Shown: positions 44,068 to 53,408, counted from the first letter of the stretch. The stretch is DNA of 64,000 nucleotides from Parolsenella sp958406235 (GCF_039062465.1 NZ_JBCLNF010000001.1:186001-250000); one strand, 5' to 3'. Program-made: numbers and translations. The notes: a model not told the origin generated them from the letters alone.

Positions 44068-44892
44068 CTAACGATGTTGGGGCTCGATGACGCGCTCGAC
44101 TAATTCGGGAAGCGCTCCGTCGGGCCCCGTCGTGTCGAGCACGAGGTCGCAGATGGGGCGTACGTCGTCGGTCACGTTGGCCACGCCCACGCCAAGGCCC
44201 GCCGCGGCGATCATCTCGCGGTCATTGGCTGAGTCCCCGAAGGCGATCGTGTCTGCGATGTTTACGCCGAGAATCTCGGCAAGTTTCCTGAGGCCCTCGC
44301 CCTTGTCGCAGCCTAGGGGGTTGACTTCGAGGTAGCGACCGGAGGAGTAGGTGATCGTCGCTCGTCCGTCGAGCATGGGGTCGATGGCGTTGGCACCAAA
44401 CTCGTGAAGCCAGTCGAAATCCATGTTCATGTAGATCATCTTCGAGACGACGGGTACGCTCGACAGGTCCGGAAGGTCAACTTTCTCGATGCGGCGGAGC
44501 GACGCAAGGTAGCGAGACTCGCTCTCGGTCATGCCTTGCACGAGAATGCGACCGTCTGGCGTGTAGGCGTGCATGGAGAGCCCGCGCTCGCGCCCAAACC
44601 TCCAGAGCTCGTCTGCGAGATCACGGTCGAGGTTGTGGGAGAAGATCGGCTCGGGGTCGCCAAAACGATTTATCGAGCCTCCGTTGTAGGAGATGACGTA
44701 CGTACCCTCCATGAGGACGGGGTCGATGTCCTCGAAGTTGTCCATGATGGAGAGATAGCCTCGTCCGGAGCTGGGAACGAACAGCACGCCGAGCTCGCGC
44801 AGGCGCTTGAGTGCCGGGAGGTTTGCAGGCGGAATCTGGTGATGCCCGTCAAGGAACGTCTCGTCCATATCGCTTGCGATGAGCTTGTACAT
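44068..44892 (-). CDS. Cof-type HAD-IIB phosphatase
   Basis: 274 residues. Motif I is ASDMDETFLDGHH (residues 6-18), where the family normally has DxDGT; here the second Asp is followed by Glu-Thr. Motif II is PSSGRGY near 40, and motif IV is AFGDSANDREMIAAAG near 217 after the Lys in LGCDKGEGLRKLAE near 194. The C2 cap lies between (about 85-180). Such enzymes dephosphorylate sugar phosphates, FMN or PLP; the substrate is not readable. Confidence 0.88.
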   Translation of the reverse strand: MYKLIASDMDETFLDGHHQIPPANLPALKRLRELGVLFVPSSGRGYLSIMDNFEDIDPVLMEGTYVISYNGGSINRFGDPEPIFSHNLDRDLADELWRFGRERGLSMHAYTPDGRILVQGMTESESRYLASLRRIEKVDLPDLSSVPVVSKMIYMNMDFDWLHEFGANAIDPMLDGRATITYSSGRYLEVNPLGCDKGEGLRKLAEILGVNIADTIAFGDSANDREMIAAAGLGVGVANVTDDVRPICDLVLDTTGPDGALPELVERVIEPQHR

Positions 44893-44948
44893 TGGAGCCT
44901 TTCCGCTATTCGTTCGTACGGGTTTGTGCGCCGGCCTGGTGGGCGACC

Positions 44949-46040
44949 CTAGAGATCCGCGGCGCCGGGGAGGCCGTGAGAGGTCTTGGCGCTGCGGGCG
45001 CCGTCTGCGATGGCTCGCTCGAGGGCGCGCGTCGCGAGGATGCCCACCACGTCGACGGGCATCTCAACCTCACCGGTTGCCATGACGAAGACGGTGTCGC
45101 CGTCATTGGTCGTGTGGGTGGGGCGAATCGCGTGGGCGTAGGCATCCGCCGCCATTTGGGCGACCTTCGTTGCCTGAGCCTTCGTGAGCTTGGCGTTGGT
45201 GATGACGCAGGAGATGGTCGTGTTCGTGCGCATGGGAGGCTGGGAGCTGCCGTTGTGGCCCGCCTCGAGGGGCATCCTCGCAGCCATGGAGAGTGCGAGG
45301 TCACACTCATCCACGAAACCCGCGTCCGTCTGGGAGCGCATGCCGGCGATGACCTCGCCCGTATCCGGGTCGACGATGTTTCCGCACGCATTCACGGCGG
45401 CAATGGCGCCGCAGACGAGTGTGCCCGCCTGTTCGACGTCGGTCCCGAGGCCGGACTTCATCGCGAACGTGGGGCCGCCAAGCTTGCCGACGGTGCATCC
45501 ACAACCGGCACCGACGTTGCCTCTGGGCAGCGGGACCGGCGGGTTATCGAGCGCGCGGGCGCATGCCGAGGCTCCGTCGTGCGCGGTGGGGCGCACGCGC
45601 GAGTTTGCGAAGGCCAGGTCGAAGAGGCATGCGCCAGATACGATGGGAACGACGCCAACCTGCACGTCAAGTCCGATGCCACGGCGCTCGAGTTCCTCGG
45701 CAACACCAACGGAGGCGGCCAGGCCATAGGCGCTTCCGCCAGAGAGCACGACGGAGTGCAGGACGTCGACCGTCTCCTCCGGGCGGAGGAGGTCCGTCTC
45801 TCGAGTGGCGGGGGCGCCCCCTCGGACGTCTACGCCACCCGTGGCGCCTGCTGGGCAGACGATGACCGTGCAGCCGGTGCCGTTCTCCTCGTCTGTGTGA
45901 TGGGCAATGCGAATTCCGGGGATTTGGGAGACGTCAGCGATGGTCGTGGCCGGCACCTCCGCCGCATTGGCCACAAGGTCACGCGGACCTTCGAGCCTCT
46001 TGTCGTCCTGCATCGTTCGACCCGAAATTCTCTTTGCCAT
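44949..46040 (-). CDS. P1-family (DmpA/NylC-type) self-cleaving peptidase
   Basis: 363 residues. The fold is recognised by IPGIRIAHHTDEENGTGCTV near residue 43, SGGSAYGLAASVGVAEEL near 117, RGNVGAGCGCTVGK near 195 and, near 283, NTTISCVITNAKLTKAQA. In NylC the chain cuts itself between Asn and Thr at this last position to free a Thr nucleophile; the same Asn-Thr pair is seen here. Likely an aminopeptidase or amide hydrolase of unknown substrate. Its ATG overlaps the maf stop (TAATG). Confidence 0.85.
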   Translation of the reverse strand: MAKRISGRTMQDDKRLEGPRDLVANAAEVPATTIADVSQIPGIRIAHHTDEENGTGCTVIVCPAGATGGVDVRGGAPATRETDLLRPEETVDVLHSVVLSGGSAYGLAASVGVAEELERRGIGLDVQVGVVPIVSGACLFDLAFANSRVRPTAHDGASACARALDNPPVPLPRGNVGAGCGCTVGKLGGPTFAMKSGLGTDVEQAGTLVCGAIAAVNACGNIVDPDTGEVIAGMRSQTDAGFVDECDLALSMAARMPLEAGHNGSSQPPMRTNTTISCVITNAKLTKAQATKVAQMAADAYAHAIRPTHTTNDGDTVFVMATGEVEMPVDVVGILATRALERAIADGARSAKTSHGLPGAADL

Positions 46041-46717
46041 TAGTCGCTCTTTCCGACGAAAGCCTCAAGTGCGCGCATCGTTTTGGCCACGGGGAGGCCA
46101 ACCACATTGAAGTAGTCGCCTTCGATTGTACGCACAAGCGTGCGGCCGAGCCCCTGGATCCCATAGGCTCCGGCCTTGTCGAGCGGCTCGCCGGTTTTGA
46201 CGTAGGTCTCGATGGTCGCATCGTCTAGTTCGTAGAACGTGACGCTCGTGGTCTCATAGAACGAGAAGGACCTGTGTCCGCCCGTTCGCGTGGGAGATAG
46301 GAGGCAGACGCCGGTAGACACTTCGTGCGTGCGTCCGGAGAGCGCGTGGAGCATCTCGATGGCATCTTCCTCGGAATGGGGCTTGCCGAGCTCCTCGCCG
46401 TCGATGGCGACGATGGTGTCTGCCGCGAGGATGACGTCGCCGGGCTTGGTCTCTTCTCTGAGGGCGCTCATCGCTTTGCATTCCGCGAGGTGGCGGACCA
46501 TCTCCTCGCAAGTGGGCTCCTCGCCGAAATCCTCGCCCAGCTCCTCGTCAAAGCTGTTGGCAAACGCCTTGAGCGCCGCCGCCTCATCGATGTCCTGCGG
46601 CCTCACGACGGGGTCGAAGCCCATCTCCCTCAGGAGCTCGACGCGCCTGGGGGAACCGCTTGCGAGAACGAGGCGATCTATGCGGCTGGGAAGGTCAAAC
46701 AGCGACAAAACTCGCAC
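46040..46717 (-). CDS. maf: Maf-family nucleoside triphosphate pyrophosphatase
   Basis: 225 residues. LVLASGSPRRVELLREMGF near residue 17 is the Maf substrate-binding motif; AADTIVAIDGEELGKP near 98 supplies the metal-binding Asp. The family hydrolyses non-canonical or modified NTPs (dTTP, UTP, m7GTP). An acidic insert (about 45-68) makes it longer than most. The start at 46717 is GTG behind AGGTAGGTG. It lies directly after the DJ-1 gene and overlaps the P1 peptidase gene. Confidence 0.9.
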   Translation of the reverse strand: MRVLSLFDLPSRIDRLVLASGSPRRVELLREMGFDPVVRPQDIDEAAALKAFANSFDEELGEDFGEEPTCEEMVRHLAECKAMSALREETKPGDVILAADTIVAIDGEELGKPHSEEDAIEMLHALSGRTHEVSTGVCLLSPTRTGGHRSFSFYETTSVTFYELDDATIETYVKTGEPLDKAGAYGIQGLGRTLVRTIEGDYFNVVGLPVAKTMRALEAFVGKSD

Positions 46718-47269
46718 CTACCTTTCGATGAGCATGCCGGAGGCGACGCCGTCAGCGGTGGCCTTGTCGGTGAGAAGCTCGAGCAGGGCGAGGCCAAACT
46801 CGACGGCAAAGCCGGGGCCGGACGCGGTTACGAGGTTGCCATCGCGGTAGACGCCGTTCTTTTCCGGGCGAACGCCGGCGGGAAAATCTCCTTCGAAGCC
46901 CGGGTAGCAGGTGGCCGTTCGGCCTTCGAGGAGGTCGAGCTCGGCAAGGATGGAAGGAGCGGCGCAGATCGAGCCTACCTTGCGGTTCTCCATGAAGTCG
47001 CGAGCGAGCTCGCAGACGCGGTCGGTGGCGCGCAGCGTCGTGGTGCCAGGAAGGCCTCCGGGCAGGACGATGAGGTCGCAGGTGGCGAAGTCATAGGTGT
47101 CAAGCGTGGCGTCGCAGTCGATGCCGATACTCTGGGCGGAGGTGACGTGCGGCTCGGCGTTTACGGTGACGAGGGCCACGTCCTGGCCGCCGCGACGGCA
47201 GATGTCTGCCGGGGCGAGCGCCTCGATGGTCTCGAAGCCATCGGCAAGAAGGATTGCGATGCGTGCCAT
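46718..47269 (-). CDS. DJ-1/PfpI-family protein
   Basis: 183 residues. ILLADGFETIEALAP (residues 6-20) has the conserved Glu, and VGSICAAPSIL near 98 holds the nucleophile-elbow Cys; YPGFEGDF near 118 and TASGPGFAVEFGLALL near 148 are typical of the YajL/DJ-1 branch. Members act as protein or glyoxal deglycase/chaperone-like proteins; which applies here is unknown. It abuts the maf start with no gap. Confidence 0.9.
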   Translation of the reverse strand: MARIAILLADGFETIEALAPADICRRGGQDVALVTVNAEPHVTSAQSIGIDCDATLDTYDFATCDLIVLPGGLPGTTTLRATDRVCELARDFMENRKVGSICAAPSILAELDLLEGRTATCYPGFEGDFPAGVRPEKNGVYRDGNLVTASGPGFAVEFGLALLELLTDKATADGVASGMLIER

Positions 47270-47305
47270 GGTGTCTCCAATCTGCCGTGTCGGCGGCTTT
47301 GTGGG

Positions 47306-48622
47306 TTACTTGCGAACGAGCTTGGTGACGGTCTCGACGTGGAAGGTCTGCGGGAAGAGGTCGACCGGCGTGACGGAGACCGGCTCGAAGACGCCGATCT
47401 CGCGGAAGCGGGAGAGGTCGCGGGCGAGGGTCGCCGGGTCGCAGCTCACGTAGGCGATGGCGCGGGCGGGCTGATCCGAAAGCTGGGACACGACATCGTC
47501 TGCGAGGCCGGCGCGGGGCGGATCGACGACGATGATGTCCGCGTCGTCATCCGGGAACTCGCGGCCTGCGTCTCCACCCACGGCGTCGACGTTGTCGAGG
47601 CGAGCCTCCTCGAGGTTGCGGCGGAGATCGCGCACGGCGGGACCATAGGACTCGACGGCGTCGACGAAGTCGCACCTCTGGGCGAGCGGCAACGTGAAGG
47701 TGCCGGCGCCGGAGTAGAGGTCCATCGCGATGTCATTTTCCTGCGGGTCGAGCGCTTCCATGACGAGTTCGACGAGTTTCTCGGCACCCTTGGTGTTCAC
47801 CTGGAAGAAGCTTGGGGCGGAGAGGCGCATGACGTTGCCGGCGATGCGCTCACTCCAGGAGCCAGCCCCATCGAGGCGCTCGACGCCGGCGATCTTGCGG
47901 GCCTTGGACGGACCCTTCGTCATGACGCGCACGAGGGACGTGGCGTGCGTCGCTTCGAGGACGCGCTTTGCCTGGCCGCGCGGAAAGGCCCCGGCGGGAG
48001 TCCAGATCGCGATTTCCACATCCTTTGTGCGGCTGGAGCGGCGAATGCCCACGCGCTCGATCTCGAGCTCATGAGAGCTCGCGAGATAGGAGAGCGCTCC
48101 CGAGACGTTCTTCACGAGCTTGGCGTCGCGCCCCTTGGCGGGAACGTCGAGCAGCGGGAACTCGTCAACGCGGATGACCGTTGTGCCGTCTGCGGCGTAC
48201 ATGCCAAGCGTTGCGTGACGGCCGTCGCGAACGAACGCGAGTTCGGCCTTGTTGCGATAGTGCCAGGCGTCGCTGGGGGCGAGGCAGTCATGAACGAGCT
48301 CGTCAGCGTCGGCCATGTGGCCCACGCGAGCGAGCGCGTCGACGACGTTGGCACGCTTCGCGGCAAGCTGGGCCTCGCGTTCCATGCAAGCCCAGGGCGC
48401 GCAGCCAAGCACCGTCGTAAGCGGCCATGTGGGGGTGACGCGGGCGGGGGAGGGCTCAAGAACCTCGGTGACCTTCGCTTTCGCGAAGGACTTCCCGTCG
48501 CTTACAAGCTCCGCCTCGACGACGTCTCCGGCGATGGCGCCGGAGACGAACACACATTTGCCGTCTTCGGTGTGGGCGATTGCATCGGGCCCGTAGGTCA
48601 TCCGCTCTATGGAAAGTCTCAT
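47306..48622 (-). CDS. TrmA-family 23S rRNA (uracil-C5) methyltransferase (RlmD/RumA-like)
   Basis: 438 residues. N-terminal TRAM-like domain (about 1-55), then GCAPWACMEREAQLAAKR near 73 in the place of the [4Fe-4S] cysteine cluster of RlmD (incomplete here). The methyltransferase core has DLYSGAGTFTLPLA near 285, VDPPRAGL near 364 and AYVSCDPATLARDL near 388 with the nucleophilic Cys. ATG 48622 starts the conserved MRLSIERMTYG segment; it lies 7 bases after the ppk stop, so the two are probably co-transcribed. The exact uridine target is not assigned. Confidence 0.88.
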   Translation of the reverse strand: MRLSIERMTYGPDAIAHTEDGKCVFVSGAIAGDVVEAELVSDGKSFAKAKVTEVLEPSPARVTPTWPLTTVLGCAPWACMEREAQLAAKRANVVDALARVGHMADADELVHDCLAPSDAWHYRNKAELAFVRDGRHATLGMYAADGTTVIRVDEFPLLDVPAKGRDAKLVKNVSGALSYLASSHELEIERVGIRRSSRTKDVEIAIWTPAGAFPRGQAKRVLEATHATSLVRVMTKGPSKARKIAGVERLDGAGSWSERIAGNVMRLSAPSFFQVNTKGAEKLVELVMEALDPQENDIAMDLYSGAGTFTLPLAQRCDFVDAVESYGPAVRDLRRNLEEARLDNVDAVGGDAGREFPDDDADIIVVDPPRAGLADDVVSQLSDQPARAIAYVSCDPATLARDLSRFREIGVFEPVSVTPVDLFPQTFHVETVTKLVRK

Positions 48623-48629
48623 GTATGTC

Positions 48630-51335
48630 CTAGTTCTTCGTGCGTCCAAACAACGTCTTGAAGCCTAACCCAAAAATGGCAAACGCGGTGGCGACACGTC
48701 CGCGCGGACGCCTGGCAAGTTGCGTGGCCGCCGTAGCATTGTCCACGCGACGAGACCGGCTCTCTGGAGCGTCCTCGATGAGGGTGGCGGTGACGTGGGC
48801 GGGTTCCTCTGCGGGCGTGGCCACCGGCGCGGGCGCGGGCGTGGCCGCCGGCGTGGCTGCGGGTGTCTCTGCCGGCACGGGCTCGCGCGAAGACGCGGCC
48901 ATGGGAGTTGCCGCCTGCGTGGACGCCTCTTCATGCAACGTTTCCGCTGGCATCGTGCCCTCGGTCTCGCCTGCCTCCTGAACGGGAGCGTCGTCCGTAG
49001 GCTCCTTGACCGCGGCCTGCTCAGCCGCGGCAACGGGCCTCGTCTCGATAGCGGGCTCTGGCACCGCTGGCGCCTTCGTCGCGGCAGCGCTCTCAGCCTC
49101 CATCGCGTGGGCGTATGCCTCTGCGATGAAGACCTCCTGGCAGTTCACGGAGGGCTCGCCGTCCTCTCGGCCGATTCTGGCCCAGGTTCCGTCGCACGTG
49201 AGGCGACGCGCCTTCACGTTGTCCGCGAGCTGAAGCTCCATGAAGTTCTTCACGATCTGCTGGCACGTCGGGTCGAGAACGGGATAGGCGATCTCGACGC
49301 GTCGCTCTGTGTTGCGCGTCATCATGTCTGCGCTCGAGAGGTAGATGGTGTCCGCGTCGACGCCAAAGGCGTAGATACGCGCATGCTCGAGAAGGCGTCC
49401 TACAATCTGGCGAATCTCGATGCCGGTCGTGCGGTTCTCGATGCCCGGCAGCATGCAGCAGATGCCTCGCACGATCATGATGACTTCGACGCCAGCCTGG
49501 CTCGCCTCGGCGAGGCGGTCGATGACGTCGCGGTCCGTCAGGGAGTTCAGCTTGAGGAAGACGCGGGCAGGGGCTCCGGTTCTGGCGCGCGTGATCTCGC
49601 GGTCGATGCCGCGCATGATGAGGGGCTTGAGCGACAGTGGCGCCACGCCGAGGTAGCGATAGGAGCCACGGAGGTTGCCCAGGGAAAGGTTGCGGAAGAA
49701 GGCGTTGCCATCCTCGGCGATGCCGGGATGAGCCGTCATCAGCATGAAGTCGCTGTACAGCAGGGCGGTCTTCTCGTTGAAGTTGCCGGTGCCAAGGCAC
49801 GTGATGCGGGATATGCCGCGCGCGTCATGATAGGTGATCTGACAGATCTTCGAGTGACACTTGAATCCCTCGGAGCCATAGATGACGGTGCATCCCGCCT
49901 CCTCGAGACGTTCCGCCCACTCGATGTTGTTCTGCTCGTCGAAGCGTGCGCGCAGCTCCATGAGGACCGTGACGTCCTTCCCGTTCTCGACGGCGGTCAC
50001 GAGGCTCTCGCATAGACGCGAGTGGCGCGCCACGCGGTAGAGCGTGATCTTGATCGAGATGCAGTCGTCATCGTTCGCCGCCTCGTGGATGAGGCGCAGG
50101 AGGGGACTCATCGACTCATACGGATAGGTGAGCAGGACGTCGTGGTTCTCGACCTGGCCGCGCATGGGCTCGCCGTCGCGCACCATGGGCGAGGGCTGTG
50201 GGGCAAAGGGCGGGAACGTGAGCACGCCCTTGCGGCTTGCGGGAACCTTGCCTTCGAGCTGGTAGACGAACGAGAGGTCTGAGGGCGTCGAGAGGTGGAA
50301 CATCCTGCGCTTCTCGAGCTCAAGTTCCTTGCGGACGAACGTGACGAGCGACTCGTCGAGGTCTCCGGTAATCTCGGCGCGGACGGGCTGGAGGCGGCTC
50401 CTGCGCTTGAGCACCTTCTTCATGTGCTGGCGGTAGTCCTCCTCCTCCTCGACTCCCTCGCCGTCAGGGTCGATGTCGGCGTTGCGCGTGACGCGCACGA
50501 CGCCCGAGCTCGTGGGGACGTAGGAGCCGAAGCAACGGCCGAGCATGGAGATGATGACGTCCTCAACGAGGGTGTAGCGAATGCGACCCTCGCTGGAGGG
50601 AAGCCAGATGATGCGATCCGCGGTCTGCGGGACCTCGACCATGCCGAGAACCCCGTGCTCATCGTTGCCATCGAGGGAACAGACTACGTGCAGGACGCCG
50701 TTCTTGAGGTTGGGGAAGGGATGGCGCGGGTCGACGATGAGCGGCGACAGGATAGGAGCCAGGCGGCTCTCGAAGTAGCGGGAGACGGTGACGAGATCGG
50801 AGTCCGTGTACTGTTCTGGCGCCAGACGCTTGATGCCCTCCATCTCGAGGGCGCTCTCGAGCTGGGTGAAGCAGCGCTCGCGACGCTCGTATAGGCCCGG
50901 GAGGATCGAGAAGAGCTGGGCGAGCTGCTCCGACGGGGTCTCATCGCTCTTGTTGTCTGCCGGCTGGTGCTTGAGCTCAGCGAGGTCAGAGAGGCCGCCG
51001 ACGCGGATCATGAACCACTCGTCGAGGTTCGACTGGAAGATGGCGCAGAACTTGATGCGCTCGAGGAGCGGCACGGATTCGTCAAAGGCCTCGTCTAGGA
51101 CCCTGTTGTCGAAGCGAAGCCAGCTGACCTCGCGATTCTGCGTGTAGGAGAAATCGCGGGAACGCTTCTGGGGACGATTGGCGTTGGCGGGCGTCGGGAC
51201 GACGTCGGCAAATTTGGCAGCCTTGTGCTCGAGTTCGGCGGCGGAGGCCTTTTTCGAGCTCTTTACGGACTTGGCCTTGTCCTTTTTGCGCTTGGAGGCC
51301 TTGTCTGACTTGTGTGTGCCTTTGTTCTTGCCCAT
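48630..51335 (-). CDS. ppk: Polyphosphate kinase 1
   Basis: 901 residues, against about 690 in E. coli. It polymerises ATP phosphate into polyphosphate. The core runs from FSYTQNREVSWLRFDNRVLDEA near residue 60 to about 760. The PLD-like His of E. coli His435 is present (FKCHSKICQ) and so is His592 (LLEHARIYAFG), but the His454 position is Cys (RITCLGTGNFNEKTA, codon 49797-49799). Extra parts are a Lys-rich N-terminus (about 50 residues) and a 130-residue Ala/Pro/Glu C-terminal tail. ATG 51335 follows GGGAG. Confidence 0.92.
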   Translation of the reverse strand: MGKNKGTHKSDKASKRKKDKAKSVKSSKKASAAELEHKAAKFADVVPTPANANRPQKRSRDFSYTQNREVSWLRFDNRVLDEAFDESVPLLERIKFCAIFQSNLDEWFMIRVGGLSDLAELKHQPADNKSDETPSEQLAQLFSILPGLYERRERCFTQLESALEMEGIKRLAPEQYTDSDLVTVSRYFESRLAPILSPLIVDPRHPFPNLKNGVLHVVCSLDGNDEHGVLGMVEVPQTADRIIWLPSSEGRIRYTLVEDVIISMLGRCFGSYVPTSSGVVRVTRNADIDPDGEGVEEEEDYRQHMKKVLKRRSRLQPVRAEITGDLDESLVTFVRKELELEKRRMFHLSTPSDLSFVYQLEGKVPASRKGVLTFPPFAPQPSPMVRDGEPMRGQVENHDVLLTYPYESMSPLLRLIHEAANDDDCISIKITLYRVARHSRLCESLVTAVENGKDVTVLMELRARFDEQNNIEWAERLEEAGCTVIYGSEGFKCHSKICQITYHDARGISRITCLGTGNFNEKTALLYSDFMLMTAHPGIAEDGNAFFRNLSLGNLRGSYRYLGVAPLSLKPLIMRGIDREITRARTGAPARVFLKLNSLTDRDVIDRLAEASQAGVEVIMIVRGICCMLPGIENRTTGIEIRQIVGRLLEHARIYAFGVDADTIYLSSADMMTRNTERRVEIAYPVLDPTCQQIVKNFMELQLADNVKARRLTCDGTWARIGREDGEPSVNCQEVFIAEAYAHAMEAESAAATKAPAVPEPAIETRPVAAAEQAAVKEPTDDAPVQEAGETEGTMPAETLHEEASTQAATPMAASSREPVPAETPAATPAATPAPAPVATPAEEPAHVTATLIEDAPESRSRRVDNATAATQLARRPRGRVATAFAIFGLGFKTLFGRTKN

Positions 51336-51365
51336 ATGTCGCTCCCGGCTCGTCACGTACGGCAT

Positions 51366-51653
51366 CGAATGCTTCCAACAGAACTAGTATCCACGTAATT
51401 CCGGACATCTCTTGTTACGATTCGGTAAGGGTCTTAATGCATCTGATGGGCGTTCCGCTCGGGTCGCTTCATCTCCTGAATTGCTGCCCCATTTATCGAC
51501 AAATTGCTGCTAGACCTTGCAATTGGCGTTTTATGGCCGTACAGTTCTTGCAAACGTGCTGCTTGATGAGTTGATGCGACAGCGCGCCGCAGATGAACCG
51601 CTATCCCTAAATAGCTGACAAGGTTTTTCCAGAGGACGCGAGGAGACATATAT
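51366..51653. other. Divergent gap between ppk and the PARG-like gene
   Basis: 288 bp, AT-richer than average, no gene or clear hairpin seen. It must contain both promoters. AGGAG at about 51641 serves the plus-strand gene. Confidence 0.4.
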
Positions 51654-52585
51654 ATGGCTGAACCGAACAATCGCGCACGTGGAAACAGACAGTCCCGTGA
51701 GCGCACGCGCGATGACCGCCGTCGCGAGAGGGCGAACGCCGCCGTCGCCCATACCGCGGAGATGCACGATCGCCTTGGTGCGGAGATTGAGCGCTCGGTG
51801 AGGGAGACGCGCTTCTATGACGAGATTCCCGCGGCGCCGGCGGGCAGGGAGACTTTCGTTCCCAGCGTAAGCGTCGTCGACGCGGATTCCGTTTCCGCGG
51901 TGCTCGAGCTTGGCCGCGGCCGTGCCGATATGTGTGACCTCGCCGTACTTGACTTCGCATCGTTCACGTATCCCGCAGGTGCCTACATTCGCGGCGCCAT
52001 GGCTCAGGAGGAGGCCCTCTGCCAGGAGAGTTTCCTGTATAACGTCCTCTCCGCTTTGAGGGCTGGTTCGCGGAGAATCGCCGCCACAATATCAACTGCG
52101 AGCTCTATCGCGATCGGGCTCTGGTCGTGCCGAAGGTGCGTTTCGAGCGCGAGCGCTTCCACTCCTATGCTGACGTCATCGTTGCTGCCGCCCCCAACCT
52201 CAAGAGGGCGAAGGTCAACTATCACGTGCTCGAGTCCGACCTCGCGCGTTCGATGCGCTCTCGCATTCGCCTCGTGCTTGGCATCGCTGACGTTCTTGGC
52301 CATGACAAGCTCGTGCTTGGCGCCTTCGGCTGCGGCGTCTTTGGGTGGGACGCTCTCCGCGTCGCCCAGATCTTTGCCGAGGAGCTCGCGACTGGCAAGC
52401 ACGTGGCAAGTCAGGTGACCTTCGCCGTACCGAAGGGCCGTCGCGATGAGAACCTCGAGATGTTCCAGCATGTGTTTGCCACGTTCCCCGAGGTTAACGA
52501 GGAGCCATACGCTCCCGCCCCGGAGCCCGCGCCCGTTAGCCGCAACGAGGGCGAGGCAGAGGACGACTGGCGCAAGTACCTTTAG
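51654..52585 (+). pseudogene. TIGR02452/microbial PARG-like gene split by a one-base frameshift
   Basis: The first frame (from ATG 51654) encodes a charged N-terminus and a DUF2263/TIGR02452 core (SVVDADSVSAVLELG, VLDFASFTYPAGAYIRGAMAQEEALCQESFLYNVLS) up to about 52052. The family then continues in another frame as RFEGWFAENRR, CELYRDRALVVPKV and DVIVAAAPNLKRA, ending at 52585 (DDWRKYL). Restoring one C at CTCTCC (about 52047-52052) joins them as NVLS-RFEGW with no other change. The family includes bacterial poly(ADP-ribose) glycohydrolase; its GGG-x(6-8)-QEE motif is AGA...QEE here. Either a recent pseudogene or a sequence error. Confidence 0.82.
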
Positions 52586-52655
52586 GTTCTTGTCGCGATG
52601 CCAGCTTCTCCCAGGAAGTGGGGGTTAGCTCTTTCCATCTAGCTGAGACATTGGG

Positions 52656-52694
52656 TCGCCGGCGCATTCTTGGACGAATGCGCCGGCGATTTTG
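52656..52694 (+). terminator. Terminator after the PARG-like gene
   Basis: TCGCCGGCGCATTC (52656-52669) and its exact complement (52676-52689) with a six-base loop, followed by TTTTG. Confidence 0.9.
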
Positions 52695-52973
52695 TATCGG
52701 GTGCACGCAGTGTGATCAGCGCGCCGTGCTCGGCGCGCCTAATTCGTCCCGGACTGGAAGATTTGGTCAGCTTCGGCGCCGTCATTGCTGCGAACGTATC
52801 AAGCATTCACGATGTTGTGTAAACAAACGGAAAATTGCGAAAATCCCGTATTTTATCGTGCTAATATGCATTCTCGATGCGAATCTAAAGGGTAAATACC
52901 CAATGACGAACGCAAATCGCCAGCGATCTTCGCTGCGCGGTTGCTCAAGCATAGCAGCTCGAAAGGTGTCGAC
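52695..52973 (+). promoter_or_regulatory. argR control region
   Basis: No gene seen. GCGCGCCG-TGCT-CGGCGCGC (52719-52738) is a second perfect 8-bp hairpin without T run. The stretch 52800-52910 is strongly AT-rich; TAATAT (52862-52867) is a likely -10 and overlaps an imperfect dyad TGCAT-TCTCG-ATGCG (52867-52881) that could be an ARG-box-like autoregulatory site. Confidence 0.4.
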
Positions 52974-53408
52974 GTGAAGAAGCGATATAACCGACAGGAC
53001 GCGATTCGCGAGATCGTCCGCGATAAGTCAATCAAGACCCAGCGCGCCCTCGTCGAGGAGCTTGAGAAGCTCGGTTTCGTCTGCACGCAGGCTACGATCT
53101 CGCGCGACATCGCGGACATGGGCCTACGCAAGCTTCCGGAGGGCGTGTATGTCCTCGCCGAGGACCTGCACCTGCAGCGCATGGTGTCAGACCTCGTCAC
53201 TAATGTCGTGCGAGCTAACAACATCGTCGTCATCCATACGCAGGCCGGGGCCGCTCAGGGTGTCGCCGCGGCTTTTGACGACGCGAGTCTTCCCGACGTG
53301 GCGGGCTGCATTGCTGGGGACGACACGATCATGGTCGTCTGCCTCACTAACGAGCAAGGCGTTTCGCTCGAGCAACTCGTGAACAAGCTCAGAGGCGTGA
53401 GCGACTAA
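52974..53408 (+). CDS. argR: Arginine repressor
   Basis: 144 residues. N-terminal winged helix (RQDAIREIVRDKSIKTQRALVEEL, then ATISRDIADMGLRKLPEG near 40) and C-terminal hexamerisation/arginine-binding domain with GCIAGDDTIMVVC near 115 (consensus GTIAGDDT). GTG 52974 is chosen since AAAGGTG lies just upstream and homologues start near here; a TTG at 52941 is in frame. argG follows 68 bp downstream, so it likely controls its neighbour with arginine as corepressor. Confidence 0.95.
   Translation: MKKRYNRQDAIREIVRDKSIKTQRALVEELEKLGFVCTQATISRDIADMGLRKLPEGVYVLAEDLHLQRMVSDLVTNVVRANNIVVIHTQAGAAQGVAAAFDDASLPDVAGCIAGDDTIMVVCLTNEQGVSLEQLVNKLRGVSD

Noticed and set aside
46325..48661. 778-residue plus-strand frame over maf, DJ-1 and the methyltransferase
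   Set aside because: Crosses three clear minus-strand genes with intact catalytic motifs; composition is typical of a complementary frame.
52040..52060. Programmed -1 frameshift in the PARG-like gene
   Set aside because: No X-XXY-YYZ slippery heptamer at the junction and no clear stimulatory stem; a lost C explains the join more simply.
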